Shown here: one piece after another, positions 1 through 11,734 of the stretch
Layout: every line of letters begins with the position of its first letter
Numbering within the stretch: position 1 is the stretch's first letter
DNA from: Calliphora vicina
Lineage: Eukaryota; Arthropoda; Insecta; Diptera; Calliphoridae
Length of the DNA stretch: 64,000 nucleotides
Assembly (NCBI RefSeq): GCF_958450345.1
Contig: NC_088781.1
Location: 22,783,857 to 22,847,856 of the forward strand
Direction: 5' to 3'
Notes under the pieces: model-generated
The model's input: the letters and a program-made list of their open reading frames with translations, nothing else
The model's database searches: none
Told to the model about the DNA's origin: nothing
Made by a program: the position numbers and the translations under genes

Positions 1-1046
1 GAATATATAAAAAAACATTACAATTTTTCAAAAGTGAGCAAGGTTTGTGTAGCTCCACATAAATAAGTATAAGCTTTTTGTGTAAATAGTTAGTATTGGT
101 GAAAGCCTTATGACTTGAGGATTAAAAGTTTAGTGAAATGAAATAATTTTATGAATTTTTCGGACTTAATAATTATAATATAGACATTTTTCATGAACAA
201 AAATATGAACTTTTAATTAATGTACAATTTAAACGCTTAAAGATATTATAACAAACTTTAAAAAAAATAATTAGGATCCAAATGTCCTTAAATCAATGGC
301 ATTATAATTTTTGAGATTTTTTATTTTCAAATACCAAAATTCCAAAAACGGGAAAATGTGTTCCAAAAACTGAGTTTTTTTTAGAAAAGAGCCTACTGTG
401 AAGCTATTTATTATGCGGTAGTAAAATAACATTGTACATATTTAAATAAGATATAGGGCTATACAATCATGGAGCTTTTTCGAGGATCGATGCTTTGCCG
501 TTTTAGAATTTTTTACACAAACCTAATTTTTTTTTTTTAGGTTTTCTTTTCGGATCATATACAATATTATATAGTCCCGAAGAAAATACAAGAGAAAAAA
601 TATGGGTACTTTTTTGGGAAAAAAACTTAAAAAATACTGCTATTTTTACATGTTCCAACTTTTGATGCGTGTAAGTTTGAAATTTCCTTAAATCCTTAAA
701 TGTCTTTTTGAAAGGACTATTTTTGATTTTCTCGAAAAAATTGTCAAATAGACCCCTAAATAGAGGAGATAGAGGGTTAAGATCTTCCACAAAAATGATT
801 CCCATAAAATTCCACAATATAACTCTGATAACAAGAATTCTCTCAGACATAAACTAACAACATTTTTTTCAGTTAGTATAAAGCTCCCTTCGATCAAAAA
901 ATTAAAATTTGATCCACTTTAAAAAAAATTCAGACCAGCTGGACTATAAGTTTATTCTATAAAAATGATCTACTCAACATGGCCTTTCAAAATTATAGGG
1001 TAGCTATTCTGTTCCAATCAAAACTTCTCAATTTGTTGGACAATAT
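1..1046 (-). repeat. Foldback-type element family F1, copy 1 (partial)
   Basis: The sequence matches, in reverse, the family seen complete at 23758-25789. It ends near 1046 with the terminal motif whose reverse reads TTGTCCAACAAATTGAG. The left end is cut by the window edge. Open frames here (for example 503-850) are in repeat DNA and do not resemble proteins. Confidence 0.75.
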
Positions 1047-1240
1047 AGTGTACTCTCTCTTTGCGGACATCTCTGTTAAGCGGACACGTCTCATAAACGG
1101 ACACTTTTTTCAGTCCCAAAAAAATTCTTTGGCATTTTTACAATTTTTCCCGGACAACCCTCATATCATGAGCGGACAACACTCATATTCCCGGACGCGG
1201 ACACTTTTTTTTATACCAAAATTAATTTTTTCCCACATAA
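1047..1240 (+). mobile_element. Possible pogo/Tigger-like terminal region
   Basis: Spaced GCGGACA and CGGACACTTTTTT motifs repeat along this stretch. This resembles the subterminal repeats of pogo/Tigger-type elements. It abuts the F1 end at a TA. No transposase is seen, and the small open frame 979-1296 crosses the boundary and is not considered a gene. Confidence 0.3.
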
Positions 1241-1659
1241 CCGGACAGATTACAGAATTCTTAAATCACCATGCTGAAAGCGGTGTTGAGTATTAAAAAA
1301 TGTTAATGTCATTGAAATACTTAAAAATTAAAAACTTAGTGTACGCGAGTTAAAAACAAAGACCAAATTTTAAAATTGTGGGACACTAATTTCAATCCAG
1401 AGAAAAAAGGAATATGTTAAGTACCAAGGCCTTTGCATTGACAAATTGTGCTACGAATGGTTTACAGAGAAAATTAATTACGTCGATTTCAGCTGGCTTG
1501 AAAGTTCCAAAAAACGACATAACATAACCTTCCGTGCAAATTCTAAAATTCAGCAAAGTAAACAAATTAGAACCTTTATTTTTGCAATCAGAGATGTCGA
1601 ATTATATTTATTTTCACCCGGTACCAAATACGGTTGTGAAAGTTAAAGTTCATGTTTTG

Positions 1660-1850
1660 AATTAAAGGCCAGTATTGATGAAAAATGCAAAAACTGTACA
1701 TTTTTTGGATGTATTGGAGTCTGTTGGCTCTGTTGTTGATTAGTTTTACTTCAAATGTGGTAATTTGGTTTATTAACAAGCCCGTTAGGCTAACAGATTG
1801 CCTCATCGCTGAACACAATTTTGTGAAATATGTTTAAAACGTTAAGAGGG
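1660..1850 (-). pseudogene. Tc1/mariner-type transposase remnant
   Basis: On the minus strand one frame gives HKIVFSDEAIC, a stop, then PNGLVNKPNYHI and later QTPIHPKNVQF. This follows the order of the catalytic block (SDEA, then NG-VNK, then HP-KV) of a common insect mariner-like transposase. In-frame stops and a missing start and end show it is dead. It may extend towards 1440. Confidence 0.5.
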
Positions 1851-1889
1851 TTTTTCACGTGTTTTCAAAAAATGGAGTTCTCTACGACC

Positions 1890-2325
1890 ACAGATATATT
1901 CTGGATCGTTATAGATAGCGAAGTGGATATAGCCATGTCCGTACGTATGTTGCAATCAACTTCCTATAGCCACAAAATAACTCCCATACCGAGAAAATCT
2001 GAAGTATAAGCAACAAACCACGACTACATTGTTTTTTATCAATGTTTAATCTTTATATGGATATCTAATGATAGATATTTCGAAACCCTTTTCAACGATT
2101 TATATAATGCTATTGTAATTCGTAACTACAATGGATCAAATTCGTGAAAAATATTTTTTATCCGATTTTTCATTTTTTTACAAAACTATTTTTTTTTCAA
2201 TCATAATTTTTTCAGCAAACATTTTTACATAAAATTTTGTTTAAAAAAAAAAAAATGTTCAATCTTTATTTTAAAGTACGCTTTAATAAAGGGTATATAA
2301 GATTCGGAGTAGCCAAATATTTGTT
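1890..2325 (-). mobile_element. DINE-like element family A, copy 1 (truncated)
   Basis: The stretch TATAGATAGCGAAGTGGATA with CCATGTCCGTACG, followed at its far end by GGGTATATAAGATTCGG, is the reverse of the core and terminal sequence of the family A elements at 17.7-20.1 kb. That core resembles Drosophila INE-1/DINE-1, a non-autonomous Helentron-type repeat. The end near the GGTGAAGGGTATA motif is missing. Confidence 0.55.
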
Positions 2326-2564
2326 TATGACCTTGTGTTATTACAGTCAATATATAGTAACTTTTGTCTTTTATGGTCAGTAAGTTTTATTTGGACACGA
2401 ACTAGTTTCATTGTGTAATAAACTTTTTTAGTTTTTGAATTCATTATTTCAGATCTATAATAATCAAATACTTCCCGAGCTCGAAAGTATATAATAAAGT
2501 GAGAAATTTAATTCTATAGTACAGGATGAGTTTACTTTAAGTAGTAAATAGTGAGTTATTTGTC

Positions 2565-2706
2565 CAATTCACAATTGGTGTCGTAGCGTTGTATCGTTGT
2601 ATGTCGTATTTTTTTTTATTAATGTTTTGTTTTTGTTTCGAAAGATTTGTTTGAAAAATATTTATGACATACAATGCTACAACACTACGACATCAATTGT
2701 GAATTG
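2565..2706. mobile_element. Short MITE with ~45 bp inverted repeats
   Basis: The arms start CAATTCACAATTGGTGTCGT and close with the reverse complement around a short A+T loop; total 142 bp. The arms differ at only a few sites. No matching target duplication was evident, so the family is unassigned. Confidence 0.75.
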
Positions 2707-2719
2707 AGCAATTATTTTA

Positions 2720-3985
2720 AAAATAAAATTATTTTAAATCAAAGTATTTAGACAAATTTATATAAATTTCAAGAGGTCAATTTAATTATTTAGACTAAAA
2801 ATTGATTTCCTAAACTGCGTTGCATTAAGTCTTAAAATTAAAACTGATTATTTATTGTGTCAAACGTTTCTTCAGACTTCAAAGGACTAATTAAAGCATT
2901 TAGTATTTTATAATATTTATGATAAGTAAATATTAATTAAATAGTAATAACCTTAAAACACCTCTATTCTTATAACCCACAGTGTACTGACATTTGCACT
3001 AAATATGTAAAATTTCTAAGAAAAATCTAAAAATTCTTGAAAACAATCTGTAAGCATGGTTAAAGAAAGCTGAAGAAAAACAAAATGAAAAATAAAACAT
3101 AACCTACGCCATAGAAAACCAGCCATGAATATTAACACTTACGGCATCAACAACCAACAGCCTGTCACATTTCTTTTACATGCCTCCAAAAAATTAAAAA
3201 TAAAAAACAGTCAAAAGCTAAAAGTGTTAACCCCCCAACTCCTGGCCAACATTTACCCTCTCATACACACTCAAACACACAAACTCTTACACTATTATTG
3301 TACATCATAAAAACCGCTACTGTAACACAAACTTAAGAATTAGTGTGCTGTGGTGGCAGTCATTGTCATCGTGGTTTCTTTGTATTCCTCCTCACTTCTT
3401 TTATCTAACACTCGCTCACTCTCTTGCGCCTGTTTGCCACTATAAAATTACGGTGAATATAAAAATGTCTCTTTGTTAATGTACGTGTGTGGGAGTGTGT
3501 AAAAATATGTTTGTTGTAAAATGAAAATGTAAATAAAAGTTCATGTGGCGCACTTTTGCAGTTAAAATTTTTATTTTCTTTTTTTTCAGCTTTTTTTGTG
3601 TGTAAATGAGTATTTGTGTGGTTTTTGTGTATTTTTGTAACCGCGCTCTTGTACAATATAAGTTTGTGCATATGTTTACCTTTGTTTGACAAATGTTTTG
3701 TTATACAGCTGGTTGTAAAATAACCGTGTCTTTTCAAAATACTGAATTAACGTTGCTGTTAAGAGCACAAATGTTTTGGCCCCCCAACAACAATAATTTA
3801 ATTGCAGATGACAATTTAAATATGTTTTGACAGTAACTTTATTTTAGCTGTTATTATTTTTTTATACACTTTTTTAATTTTGTTACGGATATAAAATGGT
3901 ATTGTATATCAAATGGATATACATATGACGCTATTAAATTATTCCTGGAGTTATTAAAATTAAATATAAAAAGTAATTGATACAA
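2720..3985. other. No supported gene; A+T-rich unique-looking DNA
   Basis: Contains a GT-rich stretch around 3475-3690. The open frames at 3125-3310 and 3405-3737 are low-complexity (Lys/His/Thr-rich) with no domain, and no start or splice context supports them. Confidence 0.6.
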
Positions 3986-4010
3986 ATTATGGCCTTAGTT
4001 AAGCTAAACC

Positions 4011-4149
4011 GTTATTGGTTGAATTTCAAGTACAAAAATGATTGAATAGATAATTTTCGCAATTGAAACACAAAAAATAACAAAAATGTGTTTTCAACTA
4101 CGAAAATTATCTATTCAATAATTTTTGTATTTGAAATTCAACCAATAAC
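4011..4149. repeat. Near-perfect hairpin, ~60 bp arms
   Basis: The arm beginning GTTATTGGTTGAATTTCAA returns as its reverse complement ending at 4149, with a loop of about 17 bases. Transcribed, it would form a long stem. It could be a small MITE; no target duplication was identified. Confidence 0.75.
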
Positions 4150-4489
4150 AAAATTGTATATTCAATTGTTAAAATAATCAAATTCAAAACTCAAAAATTC
4201 AATAGAAAATATCAAGAAATTTTGTTTTTGAGCAAAGGAATACTTGATTTAATTATGAAATAATTGAAACCAGTTCAATATGTGACAAATATTTGAATTG
4301 AAACGGTTTAAGATATAGTTTTTTCTGTGTACCATTTCTCATATACATACATATGTATGATAATACATAACTTGAAAAATTCAGTGAAAATTGGTAGCTG
4401 AAATTTGGCTGTTCCATTTTGGGTCATATATCCACACATTTCTTTGGAAAATATGTGTATAGAAATAAATGATTTCTTATATAATTACA

Positions 4490-5110
4490 CTGTCGACCAG
4501 CATTTTTGGAACAGAATAGCGACCATATAATTCTGAAAGTACATGATGAGCAGATCATTTTTGTAGAATAAACTTATAGTCCAGCTGGTCTGAATTTTTT
4601 TTACAGTGGGTTAAATTTTTAATTTTTTGATCGAGGGAGCATTATACTAACTGGACAAAAATTTTGTTAAGTTAATGTCTGAGAGAATTCTTATGGTCAG
4701 AGTTATATTGTAGAATTTTATGGGGATCATTTTTGTGGAAGATCTTAACCCTCTAGCTCTTCTCTTTAGGGGTCAATTTGACCCTTTTTTCCAGATAATC
4801 AAAAAAGGTCCTTTCAAAAAGGACATTTAAGGATTAAAATGTTCCACGAAAATTTTTGCAGGAAAACTTCAGTGGGGGTCACCAAAGATACCAAAGTTGT
4901 AAATAAACCCCTTTACGCTCAATTAGCAAAATTACACTCAATTTCATATTACAAATTTCATCATACAAAATCAGCAAAAATCTATTTATTAACCGAATGA
5001 GCTGATATTTAAACTATAAATAGTATGTAAAAAAATACATAAATATGTAGGTTCTCACTTTTAGGTCAAGATTTATTTAGGTTTATTTATTTATTTTTTA
5101 CATTTTGCGG
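4490..5110 (+). repeat. Family F1, copy 2 (one arm)
   Basis: Begins CTGTCGACCAGCATTTTTGG and follows the left arm of the complete copy at 23758, through the motif AGGGGTCAATTTGACCC and on to the inner A+T segment. The opposite arm is missing. Confidence 0.75.
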
Positions 5111-5289
5111 GCCAAAGGAGGTTCGAATTTTTTTTAAAAATATCACCTATATTTATCAAATATTATCGAATTCAGAAGAGTAAATGTTCAAATACTATTT
5201 GGTTTCATATCCGAAATGATGTTTGAACGCTATAAAATAAAATAATTTTTGCACAAAATTACTATCTGCAATGAAAAGAGATCTAACGT

Positions 5290-5740
5290 GAAAACTGGAC
5301 CAGTAGCCAAATATCCATGCCGATAAGGTAATGCTCAGTATTTGGCGGTACCAAATGGGTCCTATCTATTATGAACTGCTGAAATATGGCCAGACCATCA
5401 CAGAGAAGTTGTGCCGAATACAACTGATTCGTTTGAAGAAATCATTGACCGAAAAAAGACCTGAATATGCGAACAGACATACAACTGTAATATTCCATCA
5501 TGACAATACTCTGCTGGGAAGTTTTGCTTTATACTCCAGACATTGCCCCGTCATACTACTATTTGTTTCGCTCGATTTACTTTGAAAAAGAGTATACGAT
5601 ATTGGCTTGATTCGTTCTTGGCCTCAAATGATGAGTAGATCTTTTGGCTCGAAATTCATATGTTGCCAGAAAGATGGGAGAAGGTCATAGCTAACAACGG
5701 CTAATACGTTGAATAAATTTATATAGTACAAATGTTTCAA
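5290..5740 (+). pseudogene. Mariner transposase pseudogene, C-terminal half
   Basis: The frame at 5331-5585 reads WRYQMGPIYYELLKYGQTI and later VIFHHDN, the block with the second catalytic Asp of the DD34D mariner transposases. Downstream, after frameshifts, come equivalents of the SPD-APSDY block and of LPERWEKVIANNG, close to the usual protein end. The N-terminal DNA-binding part is absent and the frame is broken. It is a decayed mellifera/irritans-like mariner, by motif resemblance only. Confidence 0.8.
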
Positions 5741-5823
5741 AATAAAAGCTTAATAATTAAAAAATTTCGCATTTTCATGTCATATTCCCACTAATTTTTT
5801 TTTTTATTAAAGTTCAACCAATG

Positions 5824-7668
5824 CACAGTGGGGCAGAATCGAAATTTTTTGGAAATAAATCTGGCATTTCTAAACGGCTGGTCCGATCGGGATAAAATTT
5901 GAGTTGGGTATAGCCAAGGAGTGTTTGAGTTTAAGTTATTAAAATGGGCCCTACAAATAATCTAGGGGCGGCGCTATGGGGGCTCAAAGTAGGATACCTT
6001 CGACATGTAAAATTTTTAAATACGTGCCATTTTTTTGTTTCCCATCCGATCTCAAAGAATTTTATATTTTTGGAAAGCGATCGGCTAGATCTTGAAAAAA
6101 CATGCTTGCGTGTGCTATTTATCTCTTATAATTTTCTAATTATTGGCATTTCAAAATTTAAGTTTTAAAATTTTGCCATACCTTTTTTTTGTTAGTTAGA
6201 CAACTAAATTGCCAACAACATTCAAAAGATTTCAGAGCAATGGCAATTACGAATCCAAAAATAACAGATTTTCAACTAAAAAATTCAAAAAATAGTATGT
6301 TTTTGCTGTTTTTTGGGACAAAAAGGTGACACAACTCTTTTTTTATTAAAAAACAACTTTCTTTACTAACATATAATAATTTTATGTTTTTCTATAAAGC
6401 TTCTTTGCGGAGAACATTCTCGTGTAAAAACATGTCCTATTTTTCGAACATGTCGGCCCTACTCCCTTAAGAAATTGACCTATTATTTATCAAAATTTCA
6501 ATGTTGGGCCACATGTTCTAAAATCCCAAAGCTGGGATCAGAAAACCGAAAGCAGTTTTGGAAACTCTGATGTGTTTCTTATTTATCCCTAAAGTATTTT
6601 CCCAGCCCCGAAGGAAATGTGGACCCTATAGACAAAATTGTAAAAAATACCATTTTTGGGATTTTCGCTCCAATTTTTAGGAATTGCGGGATTCCCTTTG
6701 ACCTTTTGACAAGTTTTTTTACACCTTGTTATTTAGAATGAGAAACTTAAAAAATTTTAATAGGATTGCAAATATTAGGAACAATTTGATCCATATTTTT
6801 TCCGAGCTATATATTTTTGTTTAAATAAGTTAATTTTTGGTCTTACAAAAAAAATTTCAAATCAATAGCTCAATTAGATTCAAAAATATGCCACTTTAAA
6901 TCTCCGTCCTTCAAAAATATTGCACTTTTTCATTTTTCATACTAAAATTTTTTTATAAATTTTCTTAATATTTTATTCAACATCATTGGTTCTGATTCAG
7001 TCACATTAAGAAAATTTATACAAATTCATTAGTATGAAAAAGTGCAATATTTTTGAAGGAAATTTTGATAAAAAATAGGTCAATTTCCAAAGGGCGAAGG
7101 GCCGACATGTTCGAAAAATACGACATGTTTTTTATACCAAAATATTCTCCGCAAAGAAACCTTATAGAAAAACATAAAATTGTTATATGTTCTTAAAGAA
7201 AGTTGTTTTTTCATAAAAAAAGAGTTATGTCACCTTTTTGTCCAAAAAACATAAAAAATATACTATTTTTTGAATTTTTAAGTTGAAAATGTGTTATTTT
7301 TGGATTCGTAATCGACATTGCTCATATGTTGTTGGTAATTTAGTTGTCTAACTAACAAGAAAAATTCGAGTCCATTCGGTCCAAAAGTGCGCCCCATATT
7401 TTTAAAAAAGCGGACCAAGATATGGCAAAATTTTAAAATTTCAATTTTGAAATGCCTATAACTAGAAAATTATAAGAGATAAATAGCACACGCAAGCGTG
7501 TGGCACCTACTTTGAGCCCCCATAGCGCCGCCCCTTGATTATTTGTAGGGCCCATTTTAATAACTTAAACTCGAATACTCCTTGGCTACTCAAATTTTAT
7601 CCCGATCGGACCAGCCGTTTAGAAATGCCAGATTTATTTCCAAAAAATTTCGATTCTGCCCCACTGTG
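5824..7668. mobile_element. 1845 bp inverted-repeat element, CAATG target duplication
   Basis: The ends are CACAGTGGGGCAGAATCGAA and its reverse complement, flanked on both sides by CAATG (5819-5823 and 7669-7673). The inverted arms run about 600-700 bp each (left to about 6510, right from about 7055), and a further inverted pair sits in the centre (6917-7045). No transposase was found. The CACAGTG end and 5 bp duplication are typical of Transib elements, whose ends resemble V(D)J recombination heptamers. The class assignment is inference; the boundaries are seen directly. Confidence 0.85.
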
Positions 7669-8117
7669 CAATGACAAAGATTTTTTTATTCAATTACTGT
7701 CGTTGTTGAAATTGTATCAATGAATTACTCTAGTAGTTGATAATCGTAAAAATTGTGCATTAAAGTTTTAATTAAAGCGTAGTTAATGGTGGTTAAAAAT
7801 CATCCACGATTTTTGCATTCTAATAAACTAGATTTGTTATAATTAATGAAATATCTACATTTAAAATAAATTAGTTGTTATCAAATATTTTATGAAATAG
7901 AGATTAAGCAAATACTTACATTATCTTAAGTGCATAGGAAAATTATAAATTATTGCATATTTTGCCCATGGAATCGAAAAGTTCATTGACTTTGTAAAGA
8001 TGGTTTTAGATACTTAAAACACTGGATTATATTCATTTGCAAATTTTCCAATAGACATTTTTTTCCCATTTTTGAAATTTTGAAAATTTTTTTTGTCATG
8101 AAATTTTCGAATTTTAA

Positions 8118-8383
8118 CCTTCGCTTTACCAATACCCACCCGGGTGACCACATCGATTTTATTGGTTTAATATTTTTTTAATTTTGTTTCGATTTAAATG
8201 AAATATGTACTCACTGAACAAATTCTAGAGTTCTATAGAAATTAATAGAACCATTTTAAACTTTTTATAAGGTTCTTTAAATTTTTTAAAATTTTGTTCG
8301 TCGCATATATTTATAGAAGCGTAGTGTCACCCGGGTGGGTATTGATAAACCATGTACATAAAAAACCTTTGGTAAAGCGAAGG
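8118..8383. mobile_element. piggyBac-like MITE, 266 bp, TTAA-flanked
   Basis: Perfect 14 bp ends CCTTCGCTTTACCA and TGGTAAAGCGAAGG lie directly next to TTAA on both sides (8114-8117, 8384-8387). An inner inverted pair contains ACCCACCCGGGTGAC near the left end and GTCACCCGGGTGGGT near the right. TTAA duplications are characteristic of the piggyBac superfamily. It is too short to code. Confidence 0.8.
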
Positions 8384-8389
8384 TTAAGG

Positions 8390-10495
8390 TAGTAAAAATT
8401 GGTAAAAACGGTATCTTTACATCTCTGTACATAATAAAGCTAGAACTAAAAGTCCAACTTAATCTGAGGACTTAAAGAGTGGACATGTGTGTGGTACTTT
8501 TTTGTTTTTTTGTTGTACTTTTAAGGGGATAAAACGGGAACTAAATTTAAATGGAATGCCACTTTTTTAAAATTTTAACGAAATAATTTTTCTGCTTATG
8601 ACGCTGATATTTTTACAATATTTACTAATTACAGCAACAAATTTTATTTTTAAAAGTTTTGTAAATAAGCTTTTGCAGTACAATTCATCCTGTTTTTACA
8701 AAATTTCAATTTCGTTGTAAAAACTGTATTAGCAGCTACTGAAAATTAATATTATTTATACATCAGGGCTGCATTAATTCATAACAAAATCCTAAATCAA
8801 CATTATTTTAATTGGTTAAACGAACATTTTCCTAGCGACTTGAATAAACAGTAAAAATGCCATAAATTTTCCAAAGCCTAAATTGTTAGGGCGTTGATAA
8901 AGGTGGTGCATAATAAATAGAATTTTAATATATTTTTCTTTAATATGAATTCAAAGAAACACACAATTTGAAAGATGTCATACATTTGTTAGTGCAAAAA
9001 AAAAGAACTTAAGATTTGAAAACAAAAGAAATAAAAGACAAAAATAGTAGCAAGTTCATGTGTGCAAACAAACATATAGAAACACTTAAACAAAAAGAAT
9101 AATATTAAAGCGTATACAAAGACTTATGTATATTTTTGTGAATGTATAATAAAAATACATTGTAAGTAGATACATATGTATGTATATTTATATAAATTTA
9201 ACATTTCCCTGGTAGCATTTGGAAGGGACAAATGTGACTACAGAAGTTAAAAGGATGATTTTAGAAAATTTTGCTACAACAAAATAAATTAGTATCGTAC
9301 ATTGATCTTCCATTTGTTACATGTCTGTTAGTCGGAATAATTTTTAATATATTTTCCTAACTTCTTTAAGTAACATAAGAAAAGACACTTCTTCTACTCT
9401 TCAATGAATGGTCGTATTCGTTACATCCAGAAGTCACTAAAAATTATCGTCTTATGTGTATGACTGTAGTGCACACATCTTCCCTACTGGCATTACTACA
9501 TCGATCAGAAGCCGATTATATCACTGTGGCGTTAAAAGGCAGAAACTTTTACGATAGCAAAAACTGGCAGGGTTATTTTATATAAATATTTCTTCTTTTG
9601 TTTGTCTGTAACTAAGATTTATTTTTATTTCTTCTAAACATTTTATTTGTCTTTGTTTTACATAAGTACTACACTTTGTTGTTATTTTTGTTGATGTTAT
9701 TTTTCCTTTTATTTTTGTAAACATTTTCTCTTAGTTTGCTTTTTTTTGTGTTTATTTTAATGAATTTCTTTATTTTACTTTTGCTTTTCTTATTGTAAAT
9801 TTAAATGAAATTCATTATGAAAATACAAGCATGTTTAAATATACATACACGTATGTATCTATATATATAAATATACCTATAGAAGACGTTTGCAGTTGCT
9901 TGAGTGTTGAGCAATTTCTTATGGCATTTTTATTATAAATTTGAATTATAGCCTTAAATTACCAGCACACAATGTTACATTGAAAATTATGATAAAAAAC
10001 TGTTCTTGACATTTGTAAAATATTTATTTCCATGTACGTAAATATGTAAATGATATTTAGAGTGAGATGAAATTGCATTAATATACAACTCTAAGATTTG
10101 TTTAAGCTTTATAAAGTATTGCATTAAAGACTTTTATTTATTAGGTTTCACCGATTACATTTGTAATACTTTTACTTTTTTGATTTTTTTTAAATTTGAT
10201 TCTATTTGTCATTGTCAAACAGAAACGTAATTTAACTTAATGAAAACAATGCCTACTTAAAATAAATTAAATTAAAGTAAATAATTTTTCAATTCTAACT
10301 ATTTCTCTGAAAATGTAGGGTTATTCAAAGGTATCCACTACGTATGATTAATATTTATTCTATCGGTACAATTAAATATTAAGTATACGAACAACATTAT
10401 GAATAAATATATTATTAGAGAAACAAAACAATTCACGATAAATAATGAAAAAATCATGTTAAAAATTCTACTAAATAAATTGTGTATATTATTTC
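8390..10495. other. No gene or clear repeat seen
   Basis: About 2.1 kb of A+T-rich, unique-looking sequence with short TATATG runs near 9170-9200 and 9840-9880. No open frame of note. Confidence 0.55.
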
Positions 10496-10499
10496 TTTA

Positions 10500-11174
10500 C
10501 TAGCTGAACCCGGTCCGCGTTGTTGGCCTTTAGAAAAGATCTGTTTTATATTGCATCTCGATCTCGATTTTAATATACAGTGTCGGACAAAGTCGGTAAT
10601 CCAACCTTCAATGTTAATACATGTGGTGGCATTTCGGCTGGTTCCAATGAATTCAAAAATTAAGTAGGACTTGTTCTTCGTTCATTACTGTGTCAATCGA
10701 TTTGTATTTTATTGTTTCGCCAGACACTTTCTATTGTATTTGGTCATCGAGCTTGTTAACATAATTTTTTGCTTAAAGTAGATTTCATATGGAAATTTCT
10801 TATTCATGCACCTAATATGCAAGAGTAAACAAAATTGTTTATCACAGACCGAAATCCACAATCTGACTATACACTGTTACCCAAAAGACTTTTCTGAAGA
10901 TTCCATGAAAATTTTATCTAAATCAGTCCAGCCATTTTTGAGTCCATACGGAACATACATACACACATCCATTTTTATGAAATATATGGCATTAGCGGTA
11001 TAATGTGAAAATTTGATTTTGCCACACCCCTCCGCCCACAGACCGAAAATCATAAATCTGACTTTATGGTGTTACCCGCTAGGATATTCTGAAGATTCCC
11101 TGAAAATTTCATTAAAATCGGTTCAGCCGTTTTTGAGTTCATTCGGAACATACATCCATTTTTTTATATATAGA
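10500..11174 (-). mobile_element. Non-autonomous Helitron, 675 bp
   Basis: Read on the minus strand it starts A|TCTATATATAAAAAAATGG and ends GGGTTCAGCTAG|T, matching the Helitron rules of a TC start, a CTRR end and insertion between A and T. The interior carries two copies of a segment with AAAACGGCTGA and GATTTT. No Rep/helicase coding is present. A truncated relative lies at 59529. The small frames at 10482 and 10806 lie in or across it and are not genes. Confidence 0.75.
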
Positions 11175-11207
11175 TGAAAAATGTTTGTATGAGAAAATTC
11201 GAAAAAT

Positions 11208-11570
11208 GTTGGGTGTTTGACATAAAAATTACGGATTTACAATAGACGGCATATCATTTGAACGCGCGTTTTGTTCTTAATAAGTAATATGTTATTTTGA
11301 AGAGTACATATCTGCAATTTATTCTCACTTACTTATTGAACATTATAATGTAAGCAACAAAGTTTTTTTTGCTTTGAAAATGTCGAATTTTGCGCCAGCA
11401 AAGCGTCATATGCGGGAAGTTTTGGTTTGCCGCTGAAGCACCAAAGATTGCGGTGAATATGTTTCATAAGTTTCAAAGTGCGAGAGCTGGTTTGAGCGGT
11501 TCAGAAAAGTTTGCAGACCAAGAATTGGAACCATAACTTTATGATTATTGTTGTCAAACTCAATAACCCC
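11208..11570 (+). pseudogene. Mariner 5' fragment with transposase start
   Basis: The terminal-like TTGGGTGTTTGACAT is followed by a 5' leader shared with the element at 28690-29583. At about 11379 an ATG opens MSNFAPAKRHMREVLVCR and then a stop, the typical mariner N-terminus. After a gap comes a CESWFERFRK-like helix-turn-helix piece. The rest of the transposase is deleted. Confidence 0.7.
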
Positions 11571-11734
11571 AAGAGTTATCCCCTCTTTATCAATTCTAGA
11601 ACAAGTTCCACTAGAATATGTTGGTTTTGGACAAACAAATTACGATTTTTTTTAAATATTTTTTTTGGGTTTTAAAGTTGTTTAATGTTTATTTTATTTT
11701 TTACATAAATAGCAATAAAAGAAAATTATAATTA

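Noticed and set aside
503..850. 115-codon minus frame
   Set aside because: It lies wholly in F1 foldback repeat DNA; other copies of the repeat do not keep the frame.
3405..3737. 110-codon minus frame, Lys/His/Thr-rich
   Set aside because: It is opposite a GT-rich tract and has no domain, splice or promoter support.
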